Assembly (NCBI GenBank): GCA_030704615.1
Contig: CM060733.1
Span: forward strand, 28,148,001-28,212,000
Length of the DNA stretch: 64,000 bases
Reading direction: 5' to 3'
Source of the DNA: Takakia lepidozioides
Taxonomy: Eukaryota > Streptophyta > Takakiopsida > Takakiales > Takakiaceae
The position numbers and the translations under genes were made by a program. The first letter of the stretch is position 1. Every line of letters starts with the position of its first letter. The notes beneath the pieces are model-generated. The model was not told the DNA's origin, did not search any database, and saw nothing but the letters and a program-made list of their open reading frames with translations. Positions 1-10,208 of the stretch are shown here, one piece after another.

Positions 1-18
1 AGCAAAGAAAGCCAGACT

Positions 19-3000
19 ATGAGTAGACAAATCACGATCGAACAGAAAAGAAAGGTTCAAGCTCTCAAGAAATGTCTAGGAGTCTGCCAAAAAAAGATTG
101 AAACCGCTTCCTGTGATGAGCATACCTTCCATACTTACCTTGAAGCACGCCAAGAACTTGAATCCTATCAATTCCTTCAAGAACAGAGAATGCAAATGCA
201 GGCGGGAATAAATTGGTCGGCCAAAGGCGAGAAAACGTCCAAGTATTTCTTTGAGAAAGTCAAACTACGCAAATCTCTTCAAAGATACAAGAATTTTACT
301 CGGACAACCAGGGCCACTCCACCTCAAATCCTAGGGCTATGTGCAGTCTTGCATTCTCCCACTTTCAGAAACTCTTCCAGGAAGACACCAAAGACCCCTT
401 GCACCATTCCAAATTGCAGGCATGCTTGCAAGTAGTGCCCCGCAAACTTCAACCAAAAGAATTCTCTTATCTAGGGGAGGACTTCACGGGTATGGAGCTT
501 CAGGATGCACTGAACAAGATGAACAATAACAAAGCACCTGGCATCGATGGCATGCCAGTGGAGTTCTACAAAGCCCTCTGGTCACACATTGCGGTTGACT
601 TTGCTGCTCTGGCTAATGCAATTAAAGCCCAGGGCCTGATGCCTCCTTCAATGTCCCATGGAGTCATTTCACTCTTGTTCAAAAAGGGCGACAGAGCTAG
701 CATAAACAACTACAGGCCAATCACACTCCTCAATGTAGCATACAAGATAATTGCCAAAGCTCCGGCTCTTCGTATCCAGCCCCTTCTCCCTCAGCTTATC
801 AGGACAGGACAGGCTGGTTTTATTAAAGGCCGAAGGTACATTCTTGACAACATCCTTTTGGCTCAAGAAGCCTCCTCATATGCTTCCAGAAACAACCAGG
901 CCCTGGCCCTATGGTTGCTAGATTTTGAGAAAGCCTTCGACAAGGTAGATTGGACCTTCCTGCTGGTGGTTCTTCGAAAGACAGGCATCCCAGAAAACTT
1001 TTGTCAATGGGTTCAAATCCTTCTATACCAATCCACTAGCAGAGTCATGGTCAATGGCCATCTCTCCGCTCCTTTTTCTCTCCACAGGTCAGTTAGACAA
1101 GGACGCCCGTTGTCTCCCTTTCTTTTCTTGTTTGTGGCTGACACCCTAGGTTACCTGCTGGACTCTGAAGCTTCGGTGCAAGGCCTCAGGATAAAAAAAA
1201 CCCTAGGTCTGGGCTCCAAATCCAAGTAAAAGACTCTATGTTTGTTGACGATACATTTTTACTACTTGATGCCACCCCCAACACCCTATAGGCAGCCCAT
1301 GATACATTAACCTAGTTCTGTGAGGTCTCCGGCTTCAGGGTCAACTGGAGTAAGACCAATGCAATCTTGGTGGGAGACCTCGCACAATCGGAAATAGGCG
1401 ATAACCCCTCATGGGGGGCTGAAATAGGTCTAATATGGCTGGCATCGGGCGAGTCAACAACACTGCTGGGATACGCTTTTGGTAAAGACCTTACAGAGAA
1501 CCAAAGAATGGGGCCCATTCTAGCCATGCTCAAGAGAAAATTAACTTACCGGGGATCACGCTTTCTCTCCATTACAGGAAGAGCTTTGGTGGCAAACCAA
1601 GTGCTCGAGGCAGGCATTTGGTACTTTGCCTCCACTTGGGGCCTGGATTCGTTGTTCCTAAACGAGGTTAAAAGATGCGTGAGAAACTTCATTTGGGAGC
1701 AAACTGTTCAACACAGAACAAAAGACCCCAGGTGTCATGGAGGCAAATTGCCTCCCAAAGAAGAGGGGGGGTTTAGGTATCTTGGACCCAGAAATGCAAA
1801 TCCACGCTTTGCTGGGCAAATGGCTGCCCAGATTTCTAGGGCCCGAAGGCGGGTGGTGGAAGCTTCTGGTGGAAGAAAACATAGCATTTACCTCACCTCT
1901 CCTGAGCACTCACTGGAAACAATCCACCGGGTGGATAACCCAGGGATTCAATCACAAATCAGTGGGATCGCCTTTATGGAAATCTATTTGGAAAGCCTGG
2001 AAAAGATTTAGGCCATTTCTGCTCAAGTCGGAGCCTGCCACCTTCCAAGAAACAATGAGGCAACATCTTTTCCTTAATACATCAAATCCAACCCCTCTAG
2101 AGAGAGCACAAGCTAGACGATGGGTAGCATGGGAAACGAGAGGTTTCTCGCAAGTAACTCACTTATGGGACAGCAACCCGGATTCCCTTAGGATGGCGCT
2201 GGGTCAAAACAGGCTGGTAGCTGGAATCCAAACCATCATCCGCTCTATCCCAGATCAATGGAAGACAATCCTACGGGGTGGCAAGGAAATCCATAAAGAA
2301 CATCAATGGGTCAATTCCATCAACCAACCTTTTTCGGTGATGTATGTGATAGCAGCCACACAGACATCGCTCTCAGGCTATGGGTTCCTGGCAGACTCCT
2401 TCTCGGGCTTCCTTTCACTTTTCTCTACTCAACCCCAATCCCTGGACAGTTCACAGGCCACCCCAGTTAGAATCTGCCATTGGTCTGGCAAGGAGAAAGA
2501 GTTCAACCCTTCGGCTCCCTTGGACAAACCGATAATGCATTGGATTCAAGCCAACTCTTTCACCCGAATAGGAAATGGGCAGATCCAAGATCTTCCAATC
2601 GACCCTGGTGAATGGGAGTGGAACTTAGATGGGGCTTGCTCTAAGTTCTTCTCCTACTCAACCAAGAATGCATACAGATCTCTCATCAAAGCAACAGGTC
2701 TAACTGCAAAGTGGAATGACAAATGGAATTTGGAGGGTTTCGATGAAGAGAATTGGGATATTATATGGGGCCTGGTCTGGGAAAAAACAAAACCAACAAA
2801 GCTCAGTGCTTTCCTGTGGCAAATCACCAACAGGGTCTTTAAGGTTGGGCAATTCCCAATCCTAAACGTCCAGGAGGCCTTTCTTTGTACTTGCTGCCAC
2901 ATTGGAATTATAGAAACGATGGAGCACTGCCTAATTTCTTGCCAGGGACCAACCCTCATTTGGCCATATATTGTCACATTTTATGCAGGTTGGGGCCCTC

Positions 3001-3101
3001 TCCCTGCAGGCAGAGTAGAGTTACTCCCGAACTACAACAAGCAATCTAAATCAGTTGCGAACCACTCGGGCCGCCTAACAAAACATCTGCCCAGTTTTTG
3101 A
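19..3101 (+). pseudogene. LINE ORF2 reverse transcriptase, frameshifted
   Basis: Coding pieces lie in different frames: 19-435, 339-1229, 1367-2011 and 1737-3101. The first is the linker before the RT. The second carries the RT fingers and palm (KAPGIDGMPVEFYK near 530-575, LLFKKGD near 675, YRPITLLN, DFEKAFD near 925, SVRQG near 1095). The catalytic FVDD box follows near 1240-1255 in a different frame, so a frameshift lies just before it. The C-terminal zf-RVT region (CTCCHIG, then EHCLISC, near 2890-2945) closes the protein. The enzyme would have copied the element's RNA by target-primed reverse transcription. No endonuclease domain is seen, because the window starts downstream of it. Confidence 0.88.
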
Positions 3102-3914
3102 AACCCTGAGAGGAGCCACTCTATGGCAATTGTGGAAAGCTAGAAGCTCCTGGTCTATGCAACATCTTAACTCAACTGTATCTGCTGTGCTTACGAGGAT
3201 CTTCTTTGAACTCACTGTAGCAGCTAAGTTGGCATGGAAAAAAGTCTGTGCAGGCATTACCAGGAAGCCAGAACGAGAACAGGCTCTCTTGCAGCAGTTC
3301 AATTCCACCTGGGGGAGAGGGGATCTCATCTGCTCCTGCAGGGGTCCTGACTCCTGTGTCTGGCCTCGGCAAATCCCCTCTCAATGGAGGGGACACCGAA
3401 CCCTCCTCTTCCGCTTCCCCAAAGTTTGACAAAACGGACATCAACTGGAAGCATGTGAGGACCTCCACGAAGACCAGGCTGGACTACAGCTCCTAAATTC
3501 CACAGCACAGGCTCTACCACATTAAATCTATAGGCTCTTGTTCAGGTTATCTGGTGTATCAAAACCCCTCGATCATTTAGACTCGTAGTTTCATACCTCG
3601 TAGTCTAGTGTGTATCTGACCTTCGAGATATCTCTAGGTTGTGTCACTCTAGTTGACGTCATTGCTCTAAGTCTCCTCACGGAGCCAGACTACACTTCTT
3701 TAGCTCAGCTAATCGTATTACTTTGACTCAAAACACAGGGCCAGGTCTCACTTGTTTAGCTTAGCTAATCGTATTGCTCTTCGGGATATCCGTTACGTTT
3801 ACTGTGAGACAAGCCTAATGGCGGCCAAAGGCCAACCAAGGGTTTTAATTTTTTTCCCTTTAATAATCTCAATAAAATTCGACTACAGGGCACCGTTCCC
3901 TACTCTCCCCCCTG
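3102..3914 (+). other. LINE-A ORF2 tail and 3' UTR
   Basis: The first 400 bases still resemble LINE coding sequence, with a C-terminal stretch that parallels 26,400-26,760 of the third LINE. The rest is non-coding and ends in a block containing AATAAAAT (about 3870-3877) just before the A tail. A similar block precedes the end of LINE-C near 27,170-27,220. Confidence 0.6.
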
Positions 3915-3939
3915 AAAAAAAAAAAAAAAAAAAAAAAAA
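3915..3939 (+). repeat. poly(A) tail of LINE-A
   Basis: A run of 25 A directly follows the LINE 3' UTR, marking its 3' end and its plus-strand orientation. Confidence 0.92.
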
Positions 3940-4859
3940 CCAATGACTTTTAAAACCAGGAAAGATAGAGAGCTCCGCGTTTCGCAGTGAGAGGAGAGTC
4001 CAACGGTCTCTTCGTCTCTCTCCTCCGGCCAGGCGACTCAACGATCTACGGACTGATTTTCAGGAGCGAATAAGGTCCTGTGTATTGGAGGCTGCATTTA
4101 GTAGGAAGTTTTTTTCTTCTCCCATTTGATTTGATACCTTTTTAAGCGAAAGGGGTTCATTCCAGAGGCTTTTTCCTTATCATCACTCATACTTCATCTC
4201 TTCCTATCTTCATCCCAGACAAGTTTATTTCGCGAATTCATACATCACCATCAATAGCACGACGACGTGCTCAGGGAGGCGGCCGTCACCATTTATGTTG
4301 TCTCCCTTCACCCATGTCAACCTCATTATATCCTACGCTAGCACCCCAGCTTAGCTGTCACCCTCCCGCGCTCTCGAACAAAGTCCACAACCTTTACGCA
4401 GTATCATCGCAGACACCTCTAATCGCCTCCCCGCTATATTGTGCATTAGGCTTATCGTTGTCAAGTTCCCTTGTTTCTTTCTAGTAAACTTCATCTATAT
4501 CCTGGTCTGGTTTCTGTATTAGTTCTCTCTTTCGATGGACACACCCATGACCGACAGTTCTAAGTTCGAAGTTCTAATTTTCAGTATCATCTCTAGTTCT
4601 CTCACAACTTTAGCTAATCAGTCCTTGCTATAGTTCGCATCAGGTTTCTAATAGTCAACTCCTTTCGCTTCTCTCTCACTGTCTCTCTACAATATAATTT
4701 AGAACTATGCGACTAAGAGCTTCTATCGAGCGACATAAAGGAGTAGAAGGGAGACGGGGCTGGGAAATAGATGAAAATTGCAGCTCATCTGTAGTTCAGT
4801 CGCTGTCCTAGCGAACCCAAGTTTTTATCCTAGCTCGAAATCCTTTTTATCCCAGCGCC
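3940..4859 (+). other. 5' leader of a second LINE (LINE-B)
   Basis: About 920 bases without a long ORF lie between the A tail of LINE-A and the ATG of a LINE ORF1. The position suggests a LINE 5' UTR with internal promoter. I see no motif that proves promoter activity. Confidence 0.45.
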
Positions 4860-6347
4860 ATGGCTCCCACAAACTCACAGTTCGGGTCCAGAGGTCGTGG
4901 CTACGGTATAGGGAGGAGGCAGCCTCGGGCAAACCCCGTCCCCAGGGCCCACCTATCCTCAGGGATGGGCTTCTTCCAGGCACACCAGGCCCAATTGCAA
5001 GGTAACTTCAATCACAGGGCCACGCAGGTCTGGCAGCCTAGAGGCCCCCCCAGGAAGATCCCTACACCAACGATGGCCCATAGGCAGGGACCTGGAACAT
5101 ACCGGAATCACAACCATCATCTTCTGAACTCCCCTCCCTTCAACGAGCTGGCGCATATGCAGATTCAAGGTTCGACACTATACTAAGCTAAAGCAGAGCA
5201 GCAACAGAGCCCCCATCACCTCTCAGACCAGATGATCGATCTTCACATAACTCTAGAAGCCCTCTAGAGGGAGTTCCCTCTGATCTCCATGGACATGGAA
5301 GACCTTGAGACCAGAGTCACAGACATGGAAAAATTCGGAATTCTGGTACATTTCCTTGGAAGGAAGGTGAAAGGGCAGCCGTAAGAGATTGGGCAATCAG
5401 ATATATGGGGGCCTCAAGGGAACTGAAACAACAATTTTGACATGCTAAAGGTAGGGGTTTTCTTTTCCATAGTTTCTGAAACTGAGGAAGCAGCATCACA
5501 GGCCCTCTCCTTTAATCCGCATGTACATGGGTTTAACGTTCACATCTTTCCATGGTCCTCGAAAATGGGGCACAGAAATAGAAAGCTCTGGGGACCCAGG
5601 ATTGTGTCCTTACCCTTCATCCCAGATCAATACCTTATGCATTTTGGATCGTATCTGGGATGCGTAGGGGTGTTTGACCCACTCATGAGCACCAACCTCA
5701 TCAGACAGAACGCAGCATGGAAATCAGCAACTATTGCATCCAGACTAAATGACACAGGGCATGCAAAAATGGTCTTATCAATGCCTGATAAAGACACCCT
5801 TCCGGATTTTGTGCGTCTACCAATAGACAGAGAGGGAAACTACTTCACCACGAGGCTGATTGAAGATACAACTTACTCCGCATGCTTCAATTGCGGCATG
5901 CAAGGTCATATCAAGGCAAACTGCACGCAGAGGAAAAGGAAAAGGGTAGTAAGACTGAGCAAGGCTGAGGCCTCCCACCCCATTGAAGGAGGAGAATCAC
6001 CAGTCAGTACCTCCCCAGGGATAGAGAGGCCTATCCAGAAACCAAGAACAGCTGAAGCTAACCCAGAACTGGTGGAGGATGTCCAGCTCAACCCACAGCA
6101 CAGGCAAATGCTGTCTAGAGGGGAAGCGGAGGACCCTATGATCCTGGAATCACGCAACTACGAGCTGGCACAAGGTAATCTACACAACAAGCAAAAATCG
6201 CAGGAAAATCCCTCCCCCTTTGGAAATTGTAACAGAGTTCTTAAACCCCATGCAGCCTACAGTCCTCCTATAGTGTCCATTTTTTGCTGTCACAACACTG
6301 TTTTTTCTAGACATAGAATATTGGTAAATTATCATATTCCTACATGA
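4860..6347 (+). pseudogene. LINE ORF1 (gag-like, CCHC zinc knuckle), broken
   Basis: The ORF1 RNA-binding protein starts at ATG 4860 with an Arg/Gly/Pro-rich N-terminus (residues 1-108), then meets a stop at 5184-5186. Several more stops follow up to about 5440. From 5442 a 301-residue reading frame carries a DUF4283-like middle region and one CCHC knuckle, CFNCGMQGHIKANC (near 5883-5924), followed by a Lys/Arg-rich stretch. This is the usual plant L1 ORF1 plan. The protein would package LINE RNA. Sequence after about 6250 is AT-rich and no longer LINE-like. Whether the ORF2 relic at 23,030 belongs to this copy is unknown. Confidence 0.75.
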
Positions 6348-6647
6348 CAATGCCATCAATAAAAATGGACTAATATATAGAGGCTCATCTACATATACTT
6401 TCACACTTTTAAATCTCATTATCAAAAACCAGAATCTGTAGATGCTATGGACTTTTAAAAAGTCCATAAGGAATTGTCACAGTCCATAAAAAAGACGTTA
6501 TGGACTTTTTTAATATAGGAGTTAGAACAAAGTCAAGAAAATGGACTCTCTCAACCTTGCTTTGGAGAATGAGGAATCTGGAAGGAAAAATATCATTAAA
6601 AAATATGAAGTTAAAAAAAAATTATATACTATATTGAGCCTAAAAAA
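6348..6647. other. AT-rich tract with small palindromes
   Basis: No gene is seen. The motif ATGGACTTTTAAAAAGTCCAT (near 6447-6467) is a palindrome, and its half-sites recur near 6482 and 6500. The tract is the left flank of the copia insertion. The right flank (22,328 onward) is also AT-rich and has a related CATAAAGTCC motif, so both may belong to one older element split by copia. Confidence 0.4.
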
Positions 6648-7018
6648 TGTTGGAATTCGACAGAGAATAGAGATAAAAGATGAATTGATTACTGAGAACT
6701 CTCCACCCAACCATAGGACCACAACAAGCTGTGTGTCCACCCTCCGAGCTCTCCATATTTATACTCAAAGTCTAATCCAGAAATAGCTGAGATAACTATA
6801 ACATAACTCCATGCTTTTACTTAAGTTATCTCCACTTGCTATTCTGGTACAATGACTTGAGTCACTAATAACTAAAGCTAACTTTAACTATCTTTTAGTT
6901 AACTGAGGCTTATCTCTATTGTTAACTGTGACTTGTCAGCATTGCTATTACGGAAGCCTGACTTGTCATCACAGTAACTTTAGGTAGTAGTAACTTGGTC
7001 AGGAATTGATTTCCAACA
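6648..7018 (-). repeat. copia 3' LTR
   Basis: The 371-bp repeat begins TGTTGGAATTCG and ends TTTCCAACA. It pairs with 21972-22327 at about 96% by eye, apart from a 15-bp length difference. Confidence 0.95.
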
Positions 7019-7029
7019 CCCCCACTCAA
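7019..7029 (-). promoter_or_regulatory. copia polypurine tract
   Basis: On the minus strand GAGTGGGGG directly precedes the TGTTGG start of the 3' LTR. This is the expected plus-strand primer site for reverse transcription. Confidence 0.8.
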
Positions 7030-7696
7030 CGAGTTACCAAGTTAAGCACTTGACTACTCCCATTAAGCCTCGAAAGCGTTCAAGCTTTTCAGCACTAAGC
7101 CCTTTTGCCAGTATGTCTGCAACCATGTTGTTGGTGTTGCAATATACAAGCTTGACAACTCCAGCTTCAGTCTTCTCTGACAGAGCCTGATCAATACATG
7201 ATCACATGATCTCTTTCAGAGCCACCATCTCAAACCTCTTTGAGATATCACTTTGTTTTTCTCAACAAAGCAATACATGATCATAGGATCTCTTTCAGAT
7301 CCACCATCTCAAACTTCATTGAGATATCGCTTTGTCTTTTTCAACAAAGCCTGATCAATACATGATCATGATCTTTTTCAGATCCACTATTTCAAACTCC
7401 TTTGAGATATTACTCTGTATGTGTTTCAACAAAGCCAAGTCATTAAAGACCAAAATCAGATTATCAACGTACAGTGTTATGATCACAAAAGAGTTTCCAT
7501 GAGCTATCTTATAGTAAACACTATAATCAGCAGAATTCCTCTCAAACTCTTCAGCCATGAAATATGCATCAATCTTAGCATTCCATGCCCTAGGGGATTA
7601 CTTCAAACCATACAAGGACTTGATGAGCTTACACACCTCTTTTTTTTTACAGCAAATCCCTCCGGCTGGTCCATGTATATTTTTTCCATAAGATCT
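7030..7696 (-). pseudogene. copia RT C-terminal part and RNase H end
   Basis: Reading right to left, the RT continues from the gypsy junction with the copia NIYMDQPEGF-like and YGLKQSPRAW-like regions, then YVDNL in place of the usual YVDDL catalytic box (near 7463-7477). An 84-bp triplication (7188-7436) disrupts the region that should hold most of RNase H. The last 50 or so residues of RNase H (ADILAKGLS, ERFRGLMG) survive at about 7030-7175, next to the polypurine tract. The other half of this RT is at 19874-20381. Catalytic Asp-to-Asn in the box, the internal duplication and the insertion make it non-functional. Confidence 0.85.
7188..7436. repeat. three tandem copies of an ~84-bp unit inside copia
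   Basis: Units begin near 7188, 7271 and 7351. Each holds AATACATGATCA, TTTCAGA(T/G)CCAC, TTTGAGATAT and TCAACAAAGC in the same order. The units differ at many positions, so the triplication is not very recent. Confidence 0.85.
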
Positions 7697-7700
7697 CCAT
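7697..7700. repeat. target-site duplication CCAT, left copy
   Basis: CCAT here matches 19870-19873. Removing 7701-19873 rejoins the copia RT reading ...CTCAATGGAGATC... on the minus strand. An ambiguous extra base allows a 5-bp reading. Confidence 0.85.
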
Positions 7701-8143
7701 TGTCGTGCGCATACGTATCGCTACACAACTACATCGTTGTCCAAACCACACCACACATATATGCACAATAAAGTAGTCTGCCACAATTGATAGAACAAGC
7801 TAAGAGACACACTGTTCACACCAGAAACAACATGAAATCCATCGCTATCACTCGTTAAAACAGAAGTCGAGCTAGGGGCACCCCAAGCTATGGGGACTCT
7901 ACCCCACAACAACCTATACTCCCATCATAAGCACACTCAGTCCTAAATGATGCAGGAGCTCGGTCGCGCAGGCTCAACTTGAGAGAGATGAGCTGCGCGA
8001 CTGCTGCTCTCGTGAAGATAAGGCGGTTCAGGTATCAAACTAAACTTGACACCTGACTTAACACTTGACCTAAATCCAAGTGTTAAATACAAATAACTAG
8101 CTTTATTCTAGTTGTTTTCACATTGTGCTTATTTAACTTGACA
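7701..8143 (-). repeat. gypsy 3' LTR (443 bp)
   Basis: On the plus strand it runs TGTCGTGCGCATACG...AACTTGACA. Bases 7788-8143 match 19514-19869 with about 13 differences in 356 bp, nearly all transitions. Bases 7701-7787 match 8146-8232. Confidence 0.85.
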
Positions 8144-8232
8144 GCTGTCGTGCGCATACGTATCGCTACACAACTACATCGCTGTCCAAACCACACCACA
8201 CATGTATGCACAATAAAGTAGTCTGCCACAAT
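8144..8232 (-). repeat. extra 87-bp partial LTR copy beside the 3' LTR
   Basis: Bases 8146-8232 repeat 7701-7787 with two mismatches. The two are separated by the rest of the LTR, and the junction GACA-GC-TGTC (8140-8149) is a palindrome. The polypurine tract abuts this extra copy rather than the LTR start inferred from the target duplication. Confidence 0.85.
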
Positions 8233-8242
8233 CGCCCCCCTA
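8233..8242 (-). promoter_or_regulatory. gypsy polypurine tract
   Basis: The minus strand reads CTAGGGGGGCG just before ATTGTGGCAG. It is purine-rich and lies at the expected boundary between the pol 3' end and the LTR. Confidence 0.7.
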
Positions 8243-8480
8243 GCTGGTGGGTAGGTCCTTCTACCTCCAGATAGCTACAAGATGTAATAGCCACAGCCGT
8301 ACTAAGTCCTCCCTATTGCACTCAAACTCTATAGACCAAGAGGCCGAGTACAAGAGTAGCCCCATCGTTAGTCGCCATCTTGCAATCTGTGAACTTGAGC
8401 CAAGACCTCGTGTGTTCAAGGTCTCATAGTAGCTGGGCCTTGCGTTTCTTGTTAGTTTTCCATGGTTGTATCCACTCCCA
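8243..8480 (-). other. gypsy 3' non-coding tail
   Basis: Between the integrase-PHD stop (8481-8483) and the purine tract. No coding signal is seen. Confidence 0.6.
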
Positions 8481-10208
8481 CTATCTAATGCAATGTGGAC
8501 ATAACCAATCCCCATCTGGAACCATCTCAAGAGGTGGAGTCAAGCATCCCATATGCCAACCTCTAGAGCATCGATCGTACACCAGCATGGTGGCTGCCCC
8601 TCTAGCAGACCCACACAACATGCACCTCAAACCTGCAGATACCACTGCCAAGTTTGGGTCTATCCTGCCATCGACATTCGGAAGGTGACATGGTGCACAA
8701 TTACACACATGGTCCTTCCAAGTTATGCCATCCCGACCCTCCAAGACCAAGACGCCTGAGGGCAAGACCTCTCGAACCCTCAAAATAACACGTCCTACAG
8801 TCACATCCAAGGTCGTAGGAGCAGTCTGCTGCAGATAGACGTAGTCACCAGGGTTGAATCTCCGAACCCCAGGACAATAGCCCCCACCACGTATGGTAGC
8901 ATACCTCAACGTATCACGGTGTTGTGCAATGGCAAGGTTCTCAAAAGCCATTGGCATGACTTTCTTGAACAACTCTGCACGCTGCTCACATGCACGTGCC
9001 CACACATCCGGATCGTCAAGGTTAAGAACTGTACCAGCTTCTCTGCGAATGGATGTAGGCAAATCCGGCTCTCGGCCAAAGAGAAAAAAGTATAGTGAGA
9101 AGGAGGCAAGTGATGCTTGCTTGCTGAACCTGTAGCCCATGGCTAACCAGGGTAACTGAAGGTCCCAATCTCCTAGGTGTCCCTTCTGCAAGCCATACTT
9201 GCGCAAACCCCTCTTTACTGTCTGAACAATTCTCTCTGCCAAGCCATCGGCTTCAGGATGATCCCGAGAAGTGGTGCGGTGGTCTATCAAGGCCTTGTCA
9301 CACAAAGCCTGAAATTCCCCCAAGAACTCTCTCCCTTGGTCCGTGAGTACCTCAGCTGGAGCACCGAATCAGCTAAGCACACAATCCAAGAATGCATACG
9401 CAGCTCTCTCACTAGCCTTATCAGGCAATGGAACCAATTCAATCCACTTGGAGAAGTGCTCCACCATCACCAACACGTACTTGTTGTGGCGCATGGTCAG
9501 TGGCAACGGCCCTGCGAAGTCAAGACTCCACCTGTAGCCCAATCCCATGATCGGAAGAGGGTGCAATTGTGGAGTAGGGGCGTTGAATGAAGCACGCACC
9601 CTGTCACACACCATGCACCTAGCCACAAATTGTTGCACCTCTGAGTGCATACCACACCACCAATACTGCCCCTGCAGTAGACTATAAGTGCGTCGCACCC
9701 CAAAATGCTCCAACTCCTCATGGGCATGCCGCACTAACCGTGCCCGCTGTGTTGGGTGAGGCACAATCCTCACTCGACCATCCTCCCACACTCGGAGCAG
9801 GTGTGTCCCCTCCCACTTGAACCTCTTGGCTCGTTGTAGGATCCAATCCCTCTCCTTGGCAGTCATAGTGGCTGCAGTGTCTCCAGTGCGGAGGTAGTCT
9901 AACACAACTGAATCCTCATGTATATCTTTGGCGCCACCTTGCTCATTGCTGGCCTTAGGGTCCTCAGACACTTGATCTACAGTCATCCCTGTTGCAGGTC
10001 CAACCTGGCCTTCCGCTGCCAAGATACACAGAAATGCAGATGCATGCCATCCGGGGACCATCTCCTCGTCCGTCTCACCATGCCACCGAGCTCCAGTGTC
10101 ATCCTGCTGGCTCGTGCATGGATTGCGACTCAACCCATCTGCATTGCGATTGACCAAACCCGGTCGATGCACCACCTGAAAGTCATACTCTTGAAGGATG
10201 AGTGCCCA
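8481..10208 (-). pseudogene. gypsy integrase with C-terminal PHD finger
   Basis: After the RNase H stop at 10209-10211 the same frame continues with the RNase H tail (VHRPGLVNRNADGLSR), then the HHCC zinc domain (CMVC near 9606-9617) and the DDE core. The first Asp is in WSLDFAGP, the second in TDQGREF, and the Glu in DGLAERIVQT. A TGA at 9369-9371 interrupts the core. It sits where an Arg codon CGA is expected. A GPY/F-like C-terminal domain (DHVCNCAPC) follows. Residues 233-280 of the last 280-aa piece (8627-8484) form a PHD finger with CMLC, YDRC, WHMGC, LTPPL and WLCPHC. The usual third zinc ligand Cys is Tyr (TAC). Integrase would insert the cDNA. The PHD could guide it to modified histones, by analogy with chromodomain integrases. 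Confidence 0.9.
8484..8627 (-). other. PHD finger domain at integrase C-terminus (one ligand lost)
   Basis: The Cys4-His-Cys3 pattern is visible: C-x2-C, then Y-x2-C (normally C-x2-C), H-x2-C, then C-x2-C, with the typical WH and PPL-x-P-x-G-x-W-x-CP core. PHD fingers bind histone H3 tails. The protein ends three residues after the last Cys, so the finger is the natural C-terminus. Confidence 0.85.

Larger units (their letters stand above)
1..3939 (+). mobile_element. L1-type LINE, 3' part, degenerate (LINE-A)
   Basis: The window opens inside ORF2 of a plant non-LTR retrotransposon. Reverse-transcriptase and C-terminal zinc-finger motifs read left to right, followed by about 430 bases of 3' UTR and a 25-A tail. 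The coding region is broken by several frameshifts, so this copy is dead. Its protein and 3' UTR resemble the LINE at 23,030-27,225 and the fragment near 17,600-18,100, so all three belong to one family. The 5' part lies outside the window. Confidence 0.9.

Noticed and set aside
7188-7436. A CRISPR-like array
   Set aside because: The units are contiguous tandem repeats without unique spacers, inside a retrotransposon of a eukaryote.
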